64,000 nt of DNA from JBKBIP01 sp046297495 (GTDB taxonomy: Bacteria > Planctomycetota > Planctomycetia > Gemmatales > Gemmataceae). The DNA is taken from NCBI GenBank assembly GCA_046297495.1, contig JBKBIP010000021.1, forward strand, positions 1 through 64,000, written 5' to 3'. Each line of letters starts with the position of its first letter. The stretch's first letter is position 1. The notes beneath the pieces were generated by a model, which had not been told where the DNA came from, searched no databases, and was given only the letters and a program-made list of their open reading frames with translations. This document shows, piece by piece, positions 52,902 through 61,600 of the stretch. The translations under genes were made by a program, and so were the position numbers.

Positions 52902-53498
52902 ATGCTTGGCACTCAACTGGACGTTCGGCCCTTTCTGGAACGTGTGGGCCAAGAATTATTGCGAATCAACCCCGACGAAGTGCGGGCGCTGGCCGATGCG
53001 CTGTACACTTGTTATGAACAGCGGCGTACCGCGTTCATCTGCGGCAACGGCGGCAGTGGCTCGAACGCGTCGCATCTGTGCGAGGATTTAGGCAAAGGGA
53101 CTTTGCGCCGCGAGGATTTCGACAACGACCGCAAACGACGGCTGCGCGTGCTCAGTCTGACGGATCACACGCCCTACATCCTGGCTTGGGGGAATGACGA
53201 AGGCTTTGAGCGCGTCTTCGTCGAACAGCTCAAGAACCTAGCGGAACCGGGCGATCTGCTTATCGCCATCAGCGGTTCCGGCAACAGTCCCAACGTCTTG
53301 CGGGCCGTCGAGTGGGCCAATCAGCATGACCTGATCACCTTCGGCTGCACCGGCTTCGATGGCGGGAAACTGCGCCGCTTGACCCGGCACAACTTGCACG
53401 TACCACTCGATGACATGGGCATTGTCGAATCGATTCACCTGACGGCGTTTCATTGGATCATTGATGATCTACACCGGCGCATCGCGTTGGCTACTTAA
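52902..53498 (+). CDS. SIS-domain sugar isomerase, GmhA-like
   Basis: 198 residues. The SIS (phosphosugar-binding) domain is clear: FICGNGGSGSNASHLCEDL and LLIAISGSGNSPNVLRAVE are the two phosphate-binding loops. It resembles sedoheptulose-7-phosphate isomerase (GmhA), with zinc-binding residues likely in HLCEDL and in the IHLTAFHWIIDDL segment near the end. It could make heptose or other surface sugar precursors. The ATG at 52902 follows GAGGA at good spacing. The next gene starts 21 bases after its stop, so they are probably co-transcribed. Confidence 0.88.
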   Translation: MLGTQLDVRPFLERVGQELLRINPDEVRALADALYTCYEQRRTAFICGNGGSGSNASHLCEDLGKGTLRREDFDNDRKRRLRVLSLTDHTPYILAWGNDEGFERVFVEQLKNLAEPGDLLIAISGSGNSPNVLRAVEWANQHDLITFGCTGFDGGKLRRLTRHNLHVPLDDMGIVESIHLTAFHWIIDDLHRRIALAT

Positions 53499-53519
53499 CC
53501 CACTTGGAGAGACTTGATC

Positions 53520-54812
53520 ATGACATCACACACTGTTTCTCGACGCCAATTTCTGGGCGGGGTCGCCGGCGCGGCCCTCGCTGGTCCGACGTGGTTGACC
53601 TCTTCTTTGTCTGGCCAGCAAAACAGCGGCCCCAACGAGCGCATCAACCTCGGCTTCATCGGCGTCGGCACGATGGGGCGGGGGCACTTGAACAGCTTCC
53701 TGGGCTTCGGCGATGTGCAAGTCGTGGCGGTTTGCGACGTGGTGGCCGAGCGCCGCGACGACGCCAAAAGAATTGTCGAAAGCCGGTACGCCGAGCAGAT
53801 GAAGAAAGGGACTTACCAAGGGTGCGCGGCCTACAACGACTTCCGCGAGCTGCTCGACCGCCAGGACATCGACGCGGTTGTCATCTCGACGCCGGACCAC
53901 TGGCACGCCATACCCTGCGTGCTCGCCGCCCGCGCCGGCAAGGATATTTATTGTGAAAAACCATTGACACTAGCCATCGCCCAGGGTCGGAAGATCGTCG
54001 CCGCAGTCCAGGAACACAAGATTGTCTTTCAAACTGGCAGCCAGCAGCGCAGCGAGTTCGGCGGCAAGTTCCGGCTGGCGGCCGAGCTGGTCCGCAATGG
54101 CCGCATCGGCAAGGTGAAGACCATCCGCATCGGCGTCGGTGGCCCGGCCATGGCCTGCAATTTGCCGGAGCAGCCTGTTCCTGTCGGCACCGATTGGAAC
54201 CTGTGGCTTGGGCCAGCGCCGATGCGCGGCTACCATGAAGAGCTTTGTCCCAAGGGGATTCACAAGCACTTCCCCGCGTGGCGGCGCTACAAGGAATATG
54301 CTGGCGGCGGCTTGGCCGACATGGGGGCGCATCACTTTGACATCGCGCAATGGGCGCTGGACATGGACAACAGCGGCCCGGTGCGGATCGAGCCGCCCAC
54401 CAGCAACGCCAGCAGCGGCCTGCGGTTCGTCTATGCCAACGGCGTCGAGATGTTCCACGGCGGCCCCAGCGGTTGCACCTTCGAGGGGACCGAAGGAACC
54501 ATCTACGTCGATCGCGGCAAGATCGAAAGCACCCCGGCGGACATCCTCCAGCAACCGCTTGGGGAAAAGGACGTGCGGTTGTACCTGTCCACCAATCACC
54601 GCCGCAACTGGCTCGACTGCATCCGCGACCGCCAACAGCCGATCTGCACGGCGGAAATCGGCCACCGCTCCGCCACCGTTTGCCACCTTGGCAACATCGG
54701 CTACTGGCTCCGCCGCCCCTTGCGATGGGACCCCGTGAAAGAACGCTTCGTCGATGACGCCGAGGCGAACCAGGAAGTAGATCGGGAATTGCGACAGCCG
54801 TGGCAATTGTAG
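53520..54812 (+). CDS. Tat-exported Gfo/Idh/MocA family oxidoreductase
   Basis: 430 residues with a Tat signal (SRRQFLGGVAGAALAGP). The NAD(P)-binding Rossmann domain starts LGFIGVGTMGRGH, with DVQVVAVCDVV after it, STPDHWHAIP and CEKPLTLAIAQG containing the conserved EKP. The C-terminal domain is of the usual type with GGGLADMGAHHFDIAQW. These enzymes oxidise or reduce sugars or inositols; planctomycetes have many exported ones near sugar isomerases. It lies behind the SIS gene, and no further sugar gene directly follows. The ATG at 53520 is preceded by GGAGAG. Confidence 0.92.
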   Translation: MTSHTVSRRQFLGGVAGAALAGPTWLTSSLSGQQNSGPNERINLGFIGVGTMGRGHLNSFLGFGDVQVVAVCDVVAERRDDAKRIVESRYAEQMKKGTYQGCAAYNDFRELLDRQDIDAVVISTPDHWHAIPCVLAARAGKDIYCEKPLTLAIAQGRKIVAAVQEHKIVFQTGSQQRSEFGGKFRLAAELVRNGRIGKVKTIRIGVGGPAMACNLPEQPVPVGTDWNLWLGPAPMRGYHEELCPKGIHKHFPAWRRYKEYAGGGLADMGAHHFDIAQWALDMDNSGPVRIEPPTSNASSGLRFVYANGVEMFHGGPSGCTFEGTEGTIYVDRGKIESTPADILQQPLGEKDVRLYLSTNHRRNWLDCIRDRQQPICTAEIGHRSATVCHLGNIGYWLRRPLRWDPVKERFVDDAEANQEVDRELRQPWQL

Positions 54813-54954
54813 GATATGATGAAACCCAAGCCGCTTCCGTGGGGAGCGGATGAGGCGGAATTCGCGAGACATACAACGTAGGTCAACTGTTGGAATCCTC
54901 ACGAATTCCGCTACGGGGATTGCGCCGACACTGGGAACAAACTCTTCCGTTTAC

Positions 54955-55197
54955 TCAGCAAGATTCCCGCTCATCCACGAATCGGAAGCTATCGAAAGGG
55001 ACTTTCCGCGTGGTGGTGCCGTCGATGAAGTAGAGGTCGGCTACTTCGACGGGACCTTGGGGAGTGTCGATCACATACGGTTTGATTTGAGCTTGCAAGC
55101 GCGTTCCTTTGCGCAGGGAGGTGCGTTCCAACCATTCCTTGGGGGACGTTTCCAAATCGATCATTAGATCAGCAGTCAACTCAATGGTGTGGTACAT
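54955..55197 (-). CDS. Small conserved-looking protein of unknown function
   Basis: 80 residues from the ATG at 55197, which has GAGAGG seven bases upstream. The sequence is soluble and mixed in charge (ELTADLMIDLETSPKEWLER, then VADLYFIDGTTTRKVPFDSF) with good third-position bias for such a short gene. No family recognised. Further in-frame codons up to 55308 look unlike coding DNA. Confidence 0.65.
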   Translation of the reverse strand: MYHTIELTADLMIDLETSPKEWLERTSLRKGTRLQAQIKPYVIDTPQGPVEVADLYFIDGTTTRKVPFDSFRFVDERESC

Positions 55198-55933
55198 GGC
55201 AAACCTCTCGGCAGAGCCGCTTGGTGGAGCGCGATGTTTCGTGCCCCTCATCCTAATTATAAGCAAAAGCAATGCCAGCAGGACATTTTTTTGCGGAATC
55301 CGAACCATAACTTTTCAAGCGAAAAGCGTGTCTGGCAACGAACGGGGTGATGCGAGTGGTGGATAAGGGTGGCCAAAGGGCATCGGAACCAAGTGCTTTT
55401 CACAATATCATCGCTTTGCCAGTGGTCTGGAACAGGCCAGCGCGGTTCATTTTCTTCCAACAAATACGGAGAGTCTGTTGGAATATGTTACCGGCGCGCG
55501 GGGGTCGTTATCGAGGGGCTGATACCCCGCGCACGCTATGGTCTACGCGAACAAATATCCCAATCGCCTCTGAGTCACTTGAGCAGCTGTTGCTGGGTTG
55601 TTTTGGCGCATTGCATCCAATAAAGTTCCTACGCTTTTTCCAGGACCGGGCTCGGAAAAACTGGCCCCTGCGAGGCAGTGTCATAAGTCCCTGTAGAGGA
55701 AGCAATTCAGCGCATCGACAACAATTTGTCGATCACAAATCCGTGAGGATCTGGCGTTTTTAAGTGGATGTGCTGAGATTCAGCGGTTCGCGCACGCTGC
55801 CGTCTCCGGGCGCGAACCGCTGAATCCCCAGAACGAACGCGGGAGTATGGGCAAGCCCCCCCATTTCATATAACATCCCCAGCAGCGTCATCACGACATC
55901 CCACCCCGAACCGACAATCGAGGAGCTGACCGC
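55198..55933. other. Intergenic region with palindrome, otherwise featureless
   Basis: About 740 bases without a convincing gene; short open frames on both strands have no family signal. It holds the perfect palindrome at 55777-55826. The gap presumably carries the promoter of the isomerase gene at 55934. Confidence 0.55.
55777..55826. repeat. Perfect palindromic repeat, family 2
   Basis: Arms 55777-55793 (gattcagcggttcgcgc) and 55810-55826 are exactly complementary over 17 bases around a 16-base loop. It lies about 110 bases before the isomerase gene. It is the cleanest member of family 2. Confidence 0.85.
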
Positions 55934-56761
55934 ATGTTTACGCTATCCGCGTTTGCTGATGAGATTTCCCCGAATCCCGAAGAGCAAGTCAACGTCTTGA
56001 AATCATGCGGCGTGCGGCATATTGAGTTGCGTTCGATTTTTCAGACCAATGTGCTCGATTTGACCGACGCGCAGGTGGCCGACTTCAAGAGCTTGTTGGA
56101 CCGCAACGGCTTTCGCCTTAGCGCCATTGGCTCCCCTATTGGTAAGATTCGCATTGACGAGCCGTTCGAGCCGCATTTGCAGCGGTTTCAGCGGGCCATT
56201 GAGCTGTGCAAGGTGTTTGACACGCCGAACATTCGCATCTTTAGCTACTACCCGGCGGCCAACGGCGGTTCCTGGGACGATTGGCGGCAGGAAGTCATCA
56301 ATCGCATGAGCGCCAAGGTCGAATTGGCCCGCACGGCTGGCGTCCGGCTGCTGCACGAGAACGAGCACCGCATCTTCGGCGATGATCCGGGGCGTGTCGT
56401 CGAGCTGTTGACGACCTTTGACGAGCCATGTTTTCAAGCCATTTACGACCCGGCCAACTACGTCGTCTGCGGCTTCGATCCGTGGCAAGCGTGGGAGATG
56501 ACACGGGAGCGCACAGTGCATTTTCACATCAAGGATTGGGTCAAGGGAGAGCCGCACGGTTGTCCGGCGGGGGAAGGGCAAGGGCGGATTCCCGACGTCA
56601 TCGCCGACGCCGTGGCGCGGAAGTTCGCTGGCTTCGCCACGATGGAGCCGCACTTGCTCGGCGGCGGGCCGACCGGCGGCAGCACCGGGCCGGAGCTGTT
56701 TCCTAAAGCGGTGGCCGCCTTTCAGAAGATTCTCGACCAGGCGGGAGCGAAGTATCAGTGA
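55934..56761 (+). CDS. Sugar phosphate isomerase/epimerase family protein
   Basis: 275 residues, xylose isomerase-like TIM barrel. Motifs are ELRSIFQTNVLDL, LHENEHRIFGDDP, AIYDPANYV and VHFHIKDW with acidic and histidine residues placed as metal ligands in this superfamily. It may isomerise or epimerise sugars or inosose. The start is good (GAGGAG about 8 bases upstream). The stop codon overlaps the next start (GTGA), so it works with the CehA-like hydrolase gene. Confidence 0.88.
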   Translation: MFTLSAFADEISPNPEEQVNVLKSCGVRHIELRSIFQTNVLDLTDAQVADFKSLLDRNGFRLSAIGSPIGKIRIDEPFEPHLQRFQRAIELCKVFDTPNIRIFSYYPAANGGSWDDWRQEVINRMSAKVELARTAGVRLLHENEHRIFGDDPGRVVELLTTFDEPCFQAIYDPANYVVCGFDPWQAWEMTRERTVHFHIKDWVKGEPHGCPAGEGQGRIPDVIADAVARKFAGFATMEPHLLGGGPTGGSTGPELFPKAVAAFQKILDQAGAKYQ

Positions 56762-58257
56762 CAGCTAACTTGCATACCGTGCATGTCCGCGTCAACGATG
56801 CTACCACCAGCCAGCCGACGCCGGTGCGTCTGCGCATCACCGCTGCCGAGGGGAACTATTACCCGCCGTTGGGCCGGCTGGCGGAGTTCGCCACCGAGCG
56901 CGGCTGCGACGTGGGAGGAAACCTGCGCAGCGGTGAGAAACAGTTTGCCTACATCGACGGCAGCTGCGAAGTGCCTTTGCCGGCGGGACAAATTGTCGTC
57001 GAGATTGCCAAGGGGCCGGAATACCGCCCCGTGCGCTCCGAGCAAGTGCTGGCTCCTGGTAAGCTGGCCCTGCGCTTCACCATCGAACGCTGGTCCGACG
57101 CGCGCCCCCAAGGTTGGTATGCCGGTGACACGCGTTGCCATTATCTTTCTCCCCATGCCGCTTTGCTCGAAGCGGCGGCGGAAGATGTGGCCGTGGTCAA
57201 TGTCTTGGCCGAGCAGCAACCGGCACGGCGTCAGGAAAAAGCGCTCACGCCGCCGAGCATCCCGAACATTCTGGAGTTCAGCGGCCAGCAACCGGCGCTG
57301 GCGCGGCCAGGGCATCTCGTGGTCGTCAACACGCACAACTACCATCCGGTGTTGGGCAGTCTCGGCTTGCTGAATTGTCATCGGGTCGTTTATCCCCTGT
57401 GCTTCGGCGGCGACGTTGGCCCGGATGACTGGTCGTTGGCCGATTGGTGCGATCAGTGTCACCGCAAAGGGGGCTTGGTGACATGGACTTGCTGGTCGAA
57501 TCAAGAAAGTCACGGCGAGGCGCTCGCCAATGTCATCCTGGGGCGGGTTGATGCCCTGGAAGAGACCAGCTGCGCCTGGCCCAACCACGCTCCGGAGCTG
57601 TGGTATCGGCTGCTCAACAGCGGCTGCCGCGTGCCGCTCGTCGCCGGCAGCGGCAAGCGCGGCAACGCCGACTTGCTCGGTTCGCCGCGCACCTATGCCC
57701 GGCTGCGGGAAGGGGAGGAATTCACCTACAAAAACTGGATCGAAGCGGTCCGCGCCGGGCGGGTCTTTATGACGAACGGCCCCTTGATGACCTTCACCGT
57801 CAACGAACAAGACCCCGGCGGCGTGGTGAAGCTGACAGGGAATCGCCCCACCGTCCATGTCCGCGCCACGGCGCGTGGCTGGACGCCGTTCGAGCGGCTG
57901 GAAATTGTCTTCAATGGCGATGCGTTGGTGGGGACGGAAACAGCCGGCACCGCGCCGGTGACGGCCAGCGTCGAGGGGAATTTGCCGCTCCCCGGCGGCG
58001 GTTGGTTGGCGGCCCGCTGCTGGGGCCGAACGCGGCAGGGAGAAACTATTGCCGCGCACACGTCACCCATCTACATCGAAGTCGAAGGCCAACCGTTCCA
58101 GCCGGACCTGATCACCGTCACGCACTTGATAGAACACTTAGATCGTACCCGCCATTGGCTTGATCACGGCGCCTGCTTCGAGACGGCGCGGCAACGGGAA
58201 CATTTAACGAACATTGTGGCGGAAGCGCGGGCGGAGTTGGTGAAACGGGCCAAGTGA
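56758..58257 (+). CDS. CehA/McbA family metallohydrolase
   Basis: 499 residues from GTG 56758, which overlaps the isomerase stop codon. CehA and McbA (carbaryl hydrolase type) belong to the PHP-like metal-dependent hydrolases. The N-terminal 115 residues look like a beta-sandwich accessory domain; the central part has DTRCHYLSPHAALLEAA, NTHNYHPVLG and TWTCWSNQESHGE with possible metal-binding H, D and E residues. No signal peptide seen. Natural substrates in planctomycetes are unknown. Confidence 0.85.
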   Translation: MTANLHTVHVRVNDATTSQPTPVRLRITAAEGNYYPPLGRLAEFATERGCDVGGNLRSGEKQFAYIDGSCEVPLPAGQIVVEIAKGPEYRPVRSEQVLAPGKLALRFTIERWSDARPQGWYAGDTRCHYLSPHAALLEAAAEDVAVVNVLAEQQPARRQEKALTPPSIPNILEFSGQQPALARPGHLVVVNTHNYHPVLGSLGLLNCHRVVYPLCFGGDVGPDDWSLADWCDQCHRKGGLVTWTCWSNQESHGEALANVILGRVDALEETSCAWPNHAPELWYRLLNSGCRVPLVAGSGKRGNADLLGSPRTYARLREGEEFTYKNWIEAVRAGRVFMTNGPLMTFTVNEQDPGGVVKLTGNRPTVHVRATARGWTPFERLEIVFNGDALVGTETAGTAPVTASVEGNLPLPGGGWLAARCWGRTRQGETIAAHTSPIYIEVEGQPFQPDLITVTHLIEHLDRTRHWLDHGACFETARQREHLTNIVAEARAELVKRAK

Positions 58258-58646
58258 AACGCGGTGGCTCCCCCGCGGGGCGCCCGCTAAAGGGGAACTA
58301 TACATCGTCACCGCCAATCGCCCGCCAGCCGGAAAAACGGAAGAAGCCCCACTTTCCTCTTTCCCAAACTGGGGGAGTTCGGGCACAATGGTATGGTGAG
58401 AGAACGGCAAAAAATGACTGGGATCGTTAAGTGATCGTGAGTCATTCGTCAATAAACCAACTGAGAGAAATTCCGCGGGGGGATCGTTCGTGCCCCAATG
58501 CCCAGTTTCGCCAATCAAAGTGAAGCTGGAATTCGTCTTATAAAGAAAAGCAGATTTTGCTTGCCGAGCCGTTACCGACGCGGCGACAATCTATCCAGCC
58601 CAGGCTCATGGCCCGCATCCATTTGCAAAGTGGGGGAATCACGCCA
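58258..58646. other. Intergenic region upstream of the PQQ-propeller gene
   Basis: About 390 bases. It includes a GC-rich hairpin near 58268-58282 (cccccgcgggg) that may help end the upstream transcript and could be a very degenerate family 1 half. No further feature recognised. Confidence 0.5.
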
Positions 58647-61600
58647 ATGTCCAGTGCGCGACGGTTGTTCGTGGTGGTGATCAGTGTTGGGGTCCTGTCC
58701 GTCCTGACGATGTGGCAAGCCGGTTGGGCCCAGAAAATTCAAATCGGCAATATCCCGCCCCCCGCGCCGCCGCAGCCGATCGCGGATGATGGGGAGCCGG
58801 TGTCGCCGTTCACCGATGCCATCACCTTGGCCAAGAACAACGACGCGCCCCGCATCATCGCGGCGACCAAGGACTTGATCGCCGAGGAGAATTGGGCCGA
58901 TGCCGTGCGCTATCTGCAAGCGCTGCTGAACGTCAAGGAAGATGCCTTCCTAGAAGCGCGCCGCCAAGGGGCGGACGGCAAGGAAACGATTCACCTGGTC
59001 AGCATCCGGGCGGAAGCGAATCGCTTGATCGGCACGCTGCCGCCAGACGGTTTGCGCTTCTACGAGCTGCAATACGGGCCGCAGGCGCGGTTGCTGTTGG
59101 CGGAAGCCAAAGCCAAGGCCGACGTGCAAATCCTGGCCGAAGTCGCCCAACGCTACTTGCACACCGACGCCGGGGCCGAGGCGACGAGTTTATTGGGAAC
59201 CTACTATCTCGACCGCGGCCGCTATCTGACGGCGGCGCTGTGTTATGAACGATTGTTGAGCCGACAGGGGGCCGACCAAGTCTCGGCCAACACGTTGTTC
59301 AAGGCAGCTCTGGCCTATTTCCGCGCCGGCGATAAGTCCCGCGCCGAGGAAGTGTGGCAACATCTCAAAGCCAAGACGGGCCGCGATGGTTTGGTCATCG
59401 CCAATCAAGTTGTCAAACTCGATGATCTACGCCAGGAGCTGGAAAAGACCGGCGCGGGCGTGCTGGCCAACCAAGAAGACTGGCTGCTGTATCGCGGCGA
59501 TGCCAGCCGCTCCGCCCAAGGACACGGTGGGCCTCCCTTCCTGGAACCGCATCTCGGCTGGCCCCGTTCCACGCTGGTTCCCGAATCCCTGAAGGAGAGC
59601 GACAAGGCAGCGGATAGCGAGGCCAGCCGCCACATCGAAGCAACGCTTAAAACGTCTTTAAGCTATCTCGAAGGATTTCAGCAGCCAATCCTGCCAGGGT
59701 TTCACCCCATCACGGGCAAGGCGTATGTCCGGCGCGGCATGGACAATGTGCTCAGCGATGTCGTCATCTATCGCAGTTACGATGGCATCTACGCCCGCGC
59801 GCTGAAGACTGGCGAGTTGGCCTGGAATCAGCGCGCCGATGGCAGCTTGCACGCCATGAGCAAATCGGTGGCCAATCGGACTATCTTGACCAGCTGGCAT
59901 CAGGGCTATCAAACTTTTGCCCAAGACATCTTTTTCAGCAACACATTGATCGGCACGCTCAGCAGCGACGGCCAATATGTCTATTACATCGATGATATTG
60001 CCGTGCCGCCATCGCCACAATACTTGATGCAGAACGGCGGTTTCGTCCGGCCGCCGAATCTAGGCTCGTTCCAAGGCATGTATTACCACAGCAAGCTGCA
60101 AGCAGTGGATGTGCTCAATGGCAAACTGGTGTGGGAGCTGGGCGGCCCGGACGACGCGAATGATTTGAACGACAGTTTATTCCTGGGAGCGCCGCTGCCA
60201 TTGGGCGGCAAGTTGTACATGCTGGTGGAGAAGAAGGGGGGAGAATTGAACGTGGTCTGCGTCACGCCTCCCAAGGCTCCCAAGTTGCCCGCCACGGTGG
60301 ACTGGACGCAGAAGCTGGGCAACGCGCGTGATCCGCTGGCGACCCGTGACATTCTCCGCCGGATTCATGCCTGCCAACTCGCCTATGCCGATGGCATTTT
60401 GGTGTGCCCGACCAACACCGGCGCCGTGCTTGGCCTGGATTTGTTGACGCGCAGCTTGGTCTGGGCGCATTCGTACCGGGACAGCGACGATACGCAAGTG
60501 GGCGCCAACCCGCAGTTCCCGCGTCCCATCGTGGGTCCGTGGGGACCGATGCCTAGCAACATGCAACTGAACACGGCCTGGAAAGGGGGAGCACCCATCA
60601 TCCAAGACGGCAAGGTGATCCTCGCCGCCGCCGACGCTCCCACCCTGCATTGCATCAATCTGCGCGACGGTCAGCTCTTATGGAAACACCGCAAGGCGGA
60701 TGAGGAGCTGTACGTGGCCGGCGTCTTCAAGAATCGCGTCGTCATCGTCGGCAAAAATCACTGCCGCGCCCTCGACCTTAATAGTGGCAGCCAGCTCTGG
60801 CGCGTCGAAAACACCGGCCTGCCGTCCGGCCAAGGGGTGGCCAGCGAGGATGTCTATTACTTGCCGATCCAGGCGACCGCCGACAGCAAAGAGCCAGCCG
60901 TAATCGGCATTCACCTGGCTCGCGGCGTCATCCAGTCGAAGGCGATCTCACGCAAGAAATTCATCCCCGGCAACTTGGTCTTCTACCAGGGGGAAGTGAT
61001 CTCGCAAGGGGTCAGCGACATCACCGTCTATCCCCAGCTGCAAGTCAAGCTGGCCCAGATCGACGAACGCTTGAAGGAGAATCCCAGCGATCCGCTCGGC
61101 CTGACCGAACGGGCCGAGCTGCGGCTGGACAAGGGGGACCTGCAAGGCGCTCTCGACGATCTACACACCGCCTTGGACAACAACCCGCCCGACCATGTGA
61201 AACCCAAAGCCCACGCCAAGTTGTATGAAACCTTGACGGAGTTCTTCCAGCGTGACTTCAACGCCAGCGAGAAGTACCTGGACGAGTATCGCGCGCTCTG
61301 CGTGGTGGACATCCCCGCCAATGCCGATAGCGCCACACGCCAGCGCTTGGCAGAGGAACAGCTCAAACGCCAGGCCAATTTCCTATGCTTGTTGGCCAAG
61401 GGACGCGAACAGCAGGGGCGGTTGGTCGATGCCTTCCAGGCCTACATGGACTTCGGCGCCCTGGTCGGCAACGAGGAGCTAATTAGTGTCATTGACGAGC
61501 CGACGACGCGCGCCAAACCGGACGTGTGGGCGCGAGATCGCATTGCCACCATGATGGCCAAGGCTACCCCCGCGCAGCGCCAGCCGCTTGAAGAGAAGAT

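Noticed and set aside
53881..54876. Minus-strand open frame (331 codons) with many tryptophan and cysteine codons
   Set aside because: Antisense to the Gfo/Idh/MocA gene; odd composition and no family match.
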